From the NCBI GenBank assembly GCA_002717185.1, contig PBDC01000035.1:9503-14637 (forward strand): a DNA stretch of 5,135 nucleotides. Direction: 5' to 3'. Within the stretch, counting starts at the first letter, position 1. Each line of letters begins with the position of its first letter. Of the stretch, positions 1-5,135 are shown in pieces. The notes below the pieces were generated by a model. The model was given only the letters and a program-made list of their open reading frames with translations. It did no database searches and was not told where the DNA came from. The translations under genes and the position numbers were made by a program. This DNA comes from Rhodospirillaceae bacterium (GTDB taxonomy: Bacteria; Pseudomonadota; Alphaproteobacteria; UBA8366; GCA-2717185).

Positions 1-1758
1 CAAAAATTTGAAAGCGCGCTCGTTTTACAAGATATGAATGCTTTGGCAAAGATGTTTCAACAAGAGAGTTATTGGCGGGATCTGGTTGCTTTTACATGGC
101 ATGTTAGAACCTTCAATGGTAGAGATGCGATACAATCTGCAATGTGTGAGCTGGTTCCAGCTTCCAAACCCCATAATTTTTGTCTTTCAAAGGATCGTAC
201 ACCACCCAAATGGGTCAACCGTGTAGGTATCGATACGATTGAAGCAATGTTTAGTTTCGAAACCGAAACAGGAAATGGTAGTGGTGTTCTGCGTCTTGTT
301 GAGGACCCGAAGGCTAAAGATAATTTTGTCGGTTGGGTTTTATTAACCACATTAGACGAAATTAAAGGTCACGAGGAGAGAATTGGTGATCGCCGGCCGC
401 GAGGTGAGGAGTGGTCAGGTGGATTTGGTTCTGACAATTGGCTGGATATCAGAACGACGCAGATGGCTTACCAAGATAGAGAGCCATCTGTAGTAGTGAT
501 TGGCGGCAGTCAGTGTGGGCTTGGTATTGCGGCATGCCTGAATGTTCTTGGTGTTGACACTTTAGTTATCGACAAGCATGAACGAGTTGGAGATGCTTGG
601 CGCAAAAGATACCACAACCTTGTTTTACATAATGAGGTCTTTGTGGATCATATGCCTTATATGCCGTTTCCTCCCAATTATCCTGTCTACATACCCCGAG
701 ATAAAATTGCAAATTGGCTGGAATTCTACGCTGATACTATGGAACTCAATGTATGGACTTCCACCGAATTTACCGGAGGAAATTACGATGAACAGAATGA
801 TTGTTGGGTGCTGAATGTGATTGGTCCGGATGGAAATGTGCGAATATTACGTCCACGTCATGTTGTTTACGCAACAGGAGTGAGTTCGATACCTGTAATG
901 CCAGACCTTCCAGGGCAAGATAGTTTTAAAGGCGATCTGATGCACTCTAGTAACTATATGTCAGGTGCTAGGTGGAAGGGTGGTAAGGGAATTGTATTAG
1001 GTACTGGAAATAGTGGTCATGATGTAGCACATGATCTTTATGAGAGTGGTGTGGAAACAAACATAGTTCAACGAAACTCGACACTGATAATTAGTTTAAA
1101 GGAAGCTCAGAGGATCTATGAGCTTTATCAACAAGGTGCTCCGGTAGATGAATGCGACTTGATTGCTACAGCATCTCCGTATCCGTTGTTGGTTAAAGGG
1201 TATCAGGCTACAGCTGCAGCCTGCCAGAGGGCGGATGCTGATTTGTTAAAGGGATTAGAAGCGCGTGGTTTTCGTTTAGATAATGGTGATCCTGATGATA
1301 CTGGATATCAGATGAAATATCTCCGCCGCGGTGGTGGTTACTACTTTAATGTTGGGGCATCAGACTTGATTGTAGAAGGTGGAATTAATTTATTGCATCA
1401 CCATGATATTGAGCGGGTCGTTGAAAATGGCTTGCTCATGAAAAAAGGTAATGTTGTTGAGGCAGATGTCATCGTTGTCGCCACTGGTTACAAAAACCAG
1501 CAAGATGTCGTGCGCCATTTCATGGGTGATAAAATTGCGGATCGTGTTGGTCAAGTTTGGGGTTTTGACCAGGCAGGAGAACTCCGGAATATGTGGTGTC
1601 GAACGCCACAAGAGGGCCTATGGTTCGCTGGTGGAGGTTTGCCACATGTTCGAATTTTTTCTAAATATTTGGCTCAACAAATTAAGGCAGTTGAAGTTGG
1701 AATTATTGACAGGCGCTTAAAAACTGATATCGCACCTCCTATGAATTTGGTTGCTTGA
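1..1758 (+). CDS. Flavin-containing monooxygenase with N-terminal NTF2-like domain (5' partial)
   Basis: Probable FAD- and NADPH-dependent monooxygenase of the FMO / CzcO-like group; the substrate is unknown. Residues are numbered from the ATG at 34. Residues 1 to about 125 look like an NTF2/SnoaL-like domain (SYWRDLVAFTW, FNGRDAI), as in long members of this family. The FAD-binding Rossmann motif is GGSQCG (157-162), ending in an acidic IDKHERVGDAWR stretch. The FMO-type signature FKGDLMHSSNY (298-308) has Tyr rather than the Trp/Phe usual in Baeyer-Villiger enzymes. The NADPH site is GTGNSG (323-328), and the ATG motif is VVATGYK (481-487). The ATG at 34 is probably internal: the frame is open to base 1, and the 11 upstream codons (QKFESALVLQD) continue the helix expected before the domain. 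So 585 residues are visible and the true start lies outside. The gene is AT-rich and converges on the small membrane-protein gene. The class is secure; the reaction, N-, S- or Baeyer-Villiger oxygenation, is not. Confidence 0.9.
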   Translation, partial: QKFESALVLQDMNALAKMFQQESYWRDLVAFTWHVRTFNGRDAIQSAMCELVPASKPHNFCLSKDRTPPKWVNRVGIDTIEAMFSFETETGNGSGVLRLVEDPKAKDNFVGWVLLTTLDEIKGHEERIGDRRPRGEEWSGGFGSDNWLDIRTTQMAYQDREPSVVVIGGSQCGLGIAACLNVLGVDTLVIDKHERVGDAWRKRYHNLVLHNEVFVDHMPYMPFPPNYPVYIPRDKIANWLEFYADTMELNVWTSTEFTGGNYDEQNDCWVLNVIGPDGNVRILRPRHVVYATGVSSIPVMPDLPGQDSFKGDLMHSSNYMSGARWKGGKGIVLGTGNSGHDVAHDLYESGVETNIVQRNSTLIISLKEAQRIYELYQQGAPVDECDLIATASPYPLLVKGYQATAAACQRADADLLKGLEARGFRLDNGDPDDTGYQMKYLRRGGGYYFNVGASDLIVEGGINLLHHHDIERVVENGLLMKKGNVVEADVIVVATGYKNQQDVVRHFMGDKIADRVGQVWGFDQAGELRNMWCRTPQEGLWFAGGGLPHVRIFSKYLAQQIKAVEVGIIDRRLKTDIAPPMNLVA

Positions 1759-1793
1759 ATGAAAGGGGGTAATCATTCTTGTTTGAATTTTTT
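1757..1793 (+). terminator. Weak candidate terminator after the monooxygenase gene
   Basis: A 6-base inverted repeat, GAATGA (1757-1762) and TCATTC (1773-1778), overlaps the monooxygenase stop codon and encloses a G-rich 10-base loop. A run of six T (1788-1793) follows about ten bases later. An alternative 4-base stem, ATTC/GAAT (1775-1778 and 1785-1788), runs straight into the same T run. Both stems are short and AT-rich, so this is only a position where termination would make sense before the convergent gene. Confidence 0.2.
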
Positions 1794-1901
1794 ATACGCA
1801 CTGTGATAGTAATTTCATCGTAGGAAAAGAATAAGTATTATTTAAAACACAGTTGTTAATGAGTGCCTTAATCTAAGTAATTAATTTTACTTTGGGAGTG
1901 G
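1759..1901. other. AT-rich spacer between two convergent genes
   Basis: This 143-base stretch separates the stop codons of the monooxygenase (+) and the small membrane protein (-). It has no open frame of note and no RNA gene I can recognise. Apart from the weak terminator candidate at its left end, it holds only a distant 6-base inverted repeat, ACTGTG (1800-1805) and CACAGT (1848-1853), which is probably chance in such AT-rich sequence. Confidence 0.5.
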
Positions 1902-2426
1902 TTAATTTTTTTTAACCATATTCAATTCGTCAAATTCGCTTGATGTTCCACCTTCCATGTTTAATGCTCCTCCAAACACCTGATTTTCAAACCATTCTAT
2001 AAAGTCTTTATCTCTACCCTGCTTCCAAAAATTCCAAGTTGGAACACCCATCTTGGTTTCCATTATTCCAGATTTTATGAGGTGTACTCTCATATTTAAG
2101 TGGTTTTCGTCTATCATATTTTCTTTAAATTGGTCATAGCAATCAAATAGATCTACCAAACAGGTTTGGATCCACAATGTCATGCGCCAGTATTCATGGT
2201 TTTGGAATTCTTCTTCCCTCCAATTCCTGCTTAAAAATTTTGCAAAATTTTCATTATGAGATGATTCAAAATAACGTCGATATAAACGATCATTTAATTT
2301 ATACCCAAACTGGAGCTTGGTCATAGTGCGGTTTTGATGCATCTGAATGGCTAGATAAGCGACAGATACTACCACTGCAAAGCTGCTGATTACTTGTGCT
2401 ATATCTACAACAATTGATAAGTCCAT
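1902..2426 (-). CDS. Small membrane-anchored protein of unknown function
   Basis: Predicted 174-residue protein; I cannot assign a function. Residues about 9-27 (IAQVISSFAVVVSVAYLAI) form one hydrophobic segment, followed by QMHQNRTMTK. This matches a loose class of hypothetical proteins of marine and soil proteobacteria that start with one membrane helix and a (I/L)QxxQN stretch. Basic residues after the helix (H30, R33, K37) suggest the rest lies in the cytoplasm (positive-inside rule). That remainder is helical-looking and rich in aromatic and charged residues (NWREEEFQNHEYWRMTLW), with a hydrophilic tail. I chose the ATG at 2426 because a GAGGA site lies 8 bases upstream; a TTG at 2441 would add five residues but overlaps that site. 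The gene is strongly AT-rich (39/120 G+C at 2041-2160), unlike the LLM gene 80 bases upstream on the same strand. It may be an acquired gene rather than part of a pathway here. Confidence 0.75.
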   Translation of the reverse strand: MDLSIVVDIAQVISSFAVVVSVAYLAIQMHQNRTMTKLQFGYKLNDRLYRRYFESSHNENFAKFLSRNWREEEFQNHEYWRMTLWIQTCLVDLFDCYDQFKENMIDENHLNMRVHLIKSGIMETKMGVPTWNFWKQGRDKDFIEWFENQVFGGALNMEGGTSSEFDELNMVKKN

Positions 2427-2434
2427 ATTGGCAG

Positions 2435-2439
2435 TCCTC
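2435..2439 (-). promoter_or_regulatory. Ribosome binding site deciding the start of the small membrane protein
   Basis: Read on the minus strand this is GAGGA, 8 bases before the ATG at 2426. It overlaps the alternative TTG codon (2439-2441), so it can serve the ATG but not the TTG. This is the main reason for preferring the shorter 174-residue protein. Confidence 0.6.
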
Positions 2440-2468
2440 AAAAATGTGGCGCGGAGGTTTTAGTTTTA

Positions 2469-2498
2469 GGTATAGAACTCCATTTCTTATTACGTGAA
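2469..2498 (-). promoter_or_regulatory. Weak candidate promoter for the small membrane-protein gene
   Basis: On the minus strand, TTCACG (2493-2498) and TATACC (2469-2474) are separated by 18 bases. Each matches four of six bases of the sigma-70 -35 and -10 consensus. The position, between the LLM stop codon and the membrane-protein start, suits independent transcription of the latter. Such matches are common by chance in AT-rich DNA. Confidence 0.2.
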
Positions 2499-2506
2499 TT
2501 TTTCAT

Positions 2507-3394
2507 TTAACTTTTGGATTGACGTTTTGGCCAAACCTCTTGAAATTTACGTAGCGCATCAATGTGCTGGTTGTTTGAGGACATTCCCGCGGCCATAGTT
2601 CTGAAGGTTAAATGTGTGGCACCCATCGCCTCCCATTGCTCGGCCTCTGCAGCCCAAGCCTGAGAGCCTCTTTCTCCAGCTAATACAGTCGCGTCAATTC
2701 CTAAGGTATTGGGGTCTCGCCCCGCGTCGCGCGCTGCACTGCGAAAGAATTCAAAATGTTGTTCTGCCTCTGGCCCCGGAGGCACGCGAGGGTTTGCAAA
2801 CCAACCGTCTGCTATCCTACCTGCCCTTTTAATTGCAGGTTCTACAAATGCACCGATCCATACTGGTATTGGTCGCTGCACTGGTAGCGGATTGATGCCA
2901 GCATCGGTAATTCGATGAAACTCGCCTTCAAAATCGACCAATTCAATCGTCCAGAGCCTACGCATCACATCGATCTGCTCTACTACCCGGCGTGCCCGGT
3001 TGCGGAAATTCTCGTGCAGTACGTCGAATTCCATTTCATTCCAGCCGATGCCGACACCGAGCCGCAAACGACCGCCGCTTAGCAGGTCGAGTTCGGCGCA
3101 TTGCTTAGCGACCAACGCAGTCTGCCGTTGCGGTAGGATAAGGATCGCAGTAGCTAGTTCGATGGATTTAGTTAGCGCTGCTACATAAGCGTAAAAAATC
3201 AGGGGCTCGTGAAACGCGTTGTCGCGTGTGTAAAAAGAGCGCCAATCGTCCGCTACCGGCTGACCAGACTGTATGACATGGTCGATTAGCGTCAGGTGCT
3301 CATAACCCATATCTTCTGCTGCCTGTACGAAATCGCGGATGGCAACGGGATCGTTACCGATTTCCGTAGTGTGAATGGAAATGCCGACCTGCAT
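2507..3394 (-). CDS. LLM-class (luciferase-like) oxidoreductase, probably F420-dependent
   Basis: Predicted 295-residue cytoplasmic flavin/deazaflavin oxidoreductase with a TIM-barrel fold, full length for the family. It resembles the F420-dependent LLM subgroup represented by TIGR03619 (Rv2161c-like). Visible landmarks are the first strand MQVGISI (1-7), AAEDMGYEHLTLIDHV (25-40), the core stretch ATAILILPQRQTALVAKQCA (81-100), then LDLLSGGRLRLGVGIGWNEMEF (102-123 region) and PVWIGAFVEPAIKRAGRIADGW in the second half, where family members bind cofactor. The C-terminal IDALRKFQEVWP is a typical ending. The start is well supported by an AGGAGG site 6 bases upstream. The gene diverges from the SDR gene across 66 bases. 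F420 versus FMN use cannot be settled from sequence alone, and the substrate is unknown. Its 5' part is GC-rich (38/60 at 3061-3120) and its 3' end less so (27/60 at 2521-2580). Confidence 0.9.
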   Translation of the reverse strand: MQVGISIHTTEIGNDPVAIRDFVQAAEDMGYEHLTLIDHVIQSGQPVADDWRSFYTRDNAFHEPLIFYAYVAALTKSIELATAILILPQRQTALVAKQCAELDLLSGGRLRLGVGIGWNEMEFDVLHENFRNRARRVVEQIDVMRRLWTIELVDFEGEFHRITDAGINPLPVQRPIPVWIGAFVEPAIKRAGRIADGWFANPRVPPGPEAEQHFEFFRSAARDAGRDPNTLGIDATVLAGERGSQAWAAEAEQWEAMGATHLTFRTMAAGMSSNNQHIDALRKFQEVWPKRQSKS

Positions 3395-3400
3395 GACTTG

Positions 3401-3406
3401 CCTCCT
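3401..3406 (-). promoter_or_regulatory. Strong ribosome binding site of the LLM gene
   Basis: The minus strand reads AGGAGG, a perfect Shine-Dalgarno core, 6 bases before the ATG at 3394. It fixes the LLM start. Confidence 0.8.
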
Positions 3407-3451
3407 GTTCCCTCGTATTCTTGTGGTCGGAATCTAAACCTAATGGCAGGC

Positions 3452-3457
3452 AGGGGA
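3452..3457 (+). promoter_or_regulatory. Ribosome binding site deciding the SDR start
   Basis: AGGGGA lies 3 bases before the ATG at 3461, with a second AGG at 3448-3450. Spacing is somewhat tight, but no such purine-rich site precedes the in-frame ATG at 3443, and the family N-terminus fits 3461. Confidence 0.5.
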
Positions 3458-3460
3458 AAC

Positions 3461-4216
3461 ATGGGAAAATTGCTCGAAGGTCATGTTGCGGTGGTTACCG
3501 GTGCGGGATCCGGTATCGGCCGCGCTATCGCAAAGGGATATGCTGCGGAGGGTGCCAAGGTGGTGGCTGCTGACATCAACGAGGCTGGTGCCGCGGAAAC
3601 CGCAGCGATGATTGTCAACGCTAGTGGGAAGGCGGTTAGCAGTGCGCTCGACGTGACTGAACGAGCGTCTTGCGCAGCGCTGGCGGAAAAAGTTTCTGTC
3701 GATCTAGGGCAGACGTCCGTACTTGTAAATAATGCAGGCATAGTGCGGCGCGAGACGATTTCTGCCGACAATGCCGACGCTGACTGGGATGCGGTTATGT
3801 CCGTCAACTCAACCGGCGTGTACAACGTTACCAAAGCATTTCTGAAGCCGCTGAAATCTACGAAGGGCCGTATAGTTAATATTGGCTCGATCCAGAGCCA
3901 TGTGCACACGGGAAATGCTGTAGTTTACACTGTGGCGAAGCATGGCGTGCTGGGTTTCACACGGGCGCTCGCGGCAGAGCTAGGGCCGGAAGGAATACGC
4001 GTGAATGCCATCGGGCCCGGGCTGATCCGAACGCCGCTCAACGCTGAGAACCGAAATAATACGGATATGGAAGCTCGGTTCGTGGCCCAGACCCCGCTGC
4101 GTCGTCCAGGTGAAGCTGAAGATATTGCTGGCCCAGCGATCTTCCTGGCCTCCGATCTGTCAGCCTTCGTGACCGGCGTACTCATACCGGCAGATGGAGG
4201 GTATTTGACGCTTTAG
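3461..4216 (+). CDS. Classical short-chain dehydrogenase/reductase
   Basis: Predicted 251-residue NAD(P)-dependent oxidoreductase of the classical SDR family (FabG-like), full length. The cofactor motif TGAGSGIG is at residues 13-20, and the acidic D38 at the end of the second strand favours NAD(H) over NADP(H). NNAG is at 90-93. The catalytic tetrad is complete: N116, S143, Y156 and K160 (YTVAK). The PG motif (NAIGPGLIRTPL, 182-193) and the C-terminal FVTGVLIPADGGYLTL are standard for the family. The frame is open upstream into the LLM gene, to an ATG at 3296, but family alignment places the start at MGKLLEGHVAVVTG and a ribosome site supports 3461. ATG 3443 would add six residues. The stop codon overlaps that of the convergent DAO gene. 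It probably oxidises a secondary alcohol or reduces a ketone; a FabG role in fatty acid synthesis is less likely without other fab genes nearby. The substrate is unknown. Confidence 0.93.
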   Translation: MGKLLEGHVAVVTGAGSGIGRAIAKGYAAEGAKVVAADINEAGAAETAAMIVNASGKAVSSALDVTERASCAALAEKVSVDLGQTSVLVNNAGIVRRETISADNADADWDAVMSVNSTGVYNVTKAFLKPLKSTKGRIVNIGSIQSHVHTGNAVVYTVAKHGVLGFTRALAAELGPEGIRVNAIGPGLIRTPLNAENRNNTDMEARFVAQTPLRRPGEAEDIAGPAIFLASDLSAFVTGVLIPADGGYLTL

Positions 4217-5135
4217 AGTTGTCCAGAAGTACTCTTGGTTGAAATCAGTGTTTCATAAGCTGGGTCGTCGTAGCGGCTAAGAAGAAAAGCTGGGGCATAA
4301 TTTGGTAGGGCTGCGCCGGTAACGTGCGCAGCTAATAGGTCGCCACCGGCCATCGCGGTCATGATGCCGAAGCCAGAGAAGGCGCCGCAGATATAGGCAC
4401 CCTCGATTGGTAGGGGACCGACCAGCGGGCGGTTCTCTCGAGTTTTGGCGTAATAGCCACCATCAACATAGGGACGGGGCATCTGATCGAAATATTCCGT
4501 CAGGCGAGGTATCACCGCCGACATCCCGCGGATTGTTATTTCCGGATAGTTTGGGTCGTAGGGGACGGGAAAAACCAGTTCGCCGCCGCTCGCATCGTAG
4601 GTCCAATATAGTAGGACCGTGTCGCCGGCACCTTCCGGCCGGCCATGAACACCGGCGTCGAAGGGCTTCAGCAAACGGTGTGTTTCCGGGGATTCAGCCA
4701 AGGCGTCGCGTTCTTCTTCAGACCAGGGCAACGTAACTTCGTCGTTCCAGATGACTAGGGGCGCATCGCGCGGTACGGCGTGGCGCGGATCGTTGAAGGA
4801 AATTTTGACATGGCCTTCGAGCACGATCGGCAGATTTAGACCGCAAAGCTGCGCCAATTCTGGTGCGAAAGGCCCGGCCGCGTTCACGAGTGCTGGCGTC
4901 GAAATTTTGGTAACCCCGTTCTTGGTGTCCACCGTCACGCCGTTGATCCGGCCGCCGTAACAATCCACTGTTGTTAGCCTGCCCCGCAAAAGTTGGACAC
5001 CTGCCTGCCGTGCCTGAGAGAGCATTGTGATGCCAAGCTGCTGGGCACTAAGCCAACCGCAGCGGCGGGCGTGGGCTACCGTTGTGGTGGCGTCCGTCAG
5101 GTAGGGGAAGATTTGTTTGATCAGCTGCGGATCAT
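4213..5135 (-). CDS. FAD-dependent oxidoreductase, DAO / sarcosine-oxidase-like (N-terminal part missing)
   Basis: C-terminal 306 residues of a D-amino-acid-oxidase-fold flavoenzyme, the family that oxidises secondary amines and amino acids such as sarcosine, dimethylglycine and glycine. An ATG at 5025 is not the start: the frame stays open to the window edge and the extra codons read DPQLIKQIFPYL, then RRCGWLSAQQL, as in this family before the substrate domain. Numbering visible residues from 5133, VNAAGPF (about 83-89) is the conserved strand of the FAD domain. TRENRPLVGPLP (about 231-242) and GAFSGFGIMTAMAGGDLLA (about 250-268) form the C-terminal FAD contact, and ERYDDP-like SRYDDPAYE follows near the end. 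The N-terminal GxGxxG motif lies outside the window. Where monomeric sarcosine oxidase carries its flavin-linking Cys, this protein appears to have GYYAKT, so covalent FAD at that site is unlikely (inference by eye). Its stop overlaps the SDR stop. Confidence 0.88.
   Translation of the reverse strand, partial: DPQLIKQIFPYLTDATTTVAHARRCGWLSAQQLGITMLSQARQAGVQLLRGRLTTVDCYGGRINGVTVDTKNGVTKISTPALVNAAGPFAPELAQLCGLNLPIVLEGHVKISFNDPRHAVPRDAPLVIWNDEVTLPWSEEERDALAESPETHRLLKPFDAGVHGRPEGAGDTVLLYWTYDASGGELVFPVPYDPNYPEITIRGMSAVIPRLTEYFDQMPRPYVDGGYYAKTRENRPLVGPLPIEGAYICGAFSGFGIMTAMAGGDLLAAHVTGAALPNYAPAFLLSRYDDPAYETLISTKSTSGQL

Larger units (their letters stand above)
3395..3460. promoter_or_regulatory. Divergent intergenic region between LLM and SDR genes
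   Basis: Only 66 bases separate the two divergent start codons, so both promoters, if present, must lie here or inside the opposite gene. I see ribosome binding sites for both genes but no convincing -35/-10 pair and no clear palindromic operator. The arrangement suggests, but does not prove, shared regulation of the two oxidoreductases. Confidence 0.45.

Noticed and set aside
1800..1853. ACTGTG / CACAGT inverted repeat in the AT-rich spacer
   Set aside because: Only 6 bases with a 42-base loop and no extension of pairing; expected by chance.
1900..1917. Perfect inverted repeat GGTTAA - six T - TTAACC over the stop codon of the small membrane protein
   Set aside because: The stem is only 6 AT-rich pairs and no T run follows it on either strand, so it is not a credible terminator; the sequence is explained by AAA codons and a TAA stop.
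2614..2918. Plus-strand open frames antisense to the LLM gene
   Set aside because: They are short, Pro/Arg-rich, mutually overlapping and inside a well-supported gene.
3296..3460. Upstream extension of the SDR frame to an ATG at 3296
   Set aside because: It would overlap the LLM gene by about 100 bases, adds 55 residues that do not fit the SDR N-terminus, and lacks the ribosome site seen before 3461.
3481..3909. 142-codon open frame antisense to the SDR gene
   Set aside because: It lies wholly inside a gene with all SDR catalytic motifs; the Ala/Ser/Thr-rich translation is the usual shadow of a GC-rich coding strand.
4407..4963. Open frames on both strands inside the DAO gene
   Set aside because: Arg-rich translations without family features; the DAO frame explains the sequence.
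1..5135. tRNA, rRNA, CRISPR array, insertion sequence or attachment site
   Set aside because: Reading the spacers on both strands showed no cloverleaf, regularly spaced repeats, transposase frame or paired direct repeats.

Overview
The window holds five protein-coding genes and no RNA genes, CRISPR arrays or recognisable mobile elements. Two genes run off the edges. In order they are: a flavin-containing monooxygenase with an N-terminal NTF2-like domain (+, 5' end outside the window); a small membrane-anchored protein of unknown function (-); a luciferase-like, probably F420-dependent oxidoreductase (-); a classical short-chain dehydrogenase/reductase (SDR) (+); and a DAO-type FAD-dependent oxidoreductase (-, N-terminal part outside the window). 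Genes are densely packed, without introns, and have Shine-Dalgarno sites, so this is bacterial DNA. The mix of FMO, LLM, SDR and DAO families is typical of metabolically versatile environmental bacteria (proteobacteria, actinobacteria, Chloroflexi-like lineages). The window does not allow a firm taxonomic call.

Layout: the left half (about 1-2500) is AT-rich. Hand counts give 48/120 G+C at 601-720 and 39/120 at 2041-2160. The right half (about 2510-5135) is clearly richer in G+C, with 75/120 at 4081-4200. The change falls in the spacer between the small membrane protein and the LLM gene, so the two halves may have different histories. Gene orientation is + - - + -. The monooxygenase and membrane-protein genes converge on a 143-base AT-rich spacer. 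The LLM and SDR genes diverge from a 66-base spacer in which both have purine-rich ribosome binding sites. The SDR and DAO genes converge so tightly that their stop codons overlap.

Function: four of the five products are redox enzymes using different cofactors (FAD plus NADPH; probably F420 or FMN; NAD(P); FAD). This fits a catabolic or detoxification neighbourhood, for example oxidation of amines or amino acids by the DAO enzyme and of alcohols or ketones by the SDR. The alternating strands argue against a single operon, and no substrate can be read from the sequence. I found no convincing sign of a new biological system. The most useful observations are the corrected gene boundaries, the composition break, the unknown membrane protein and the overlapping convergent stops.
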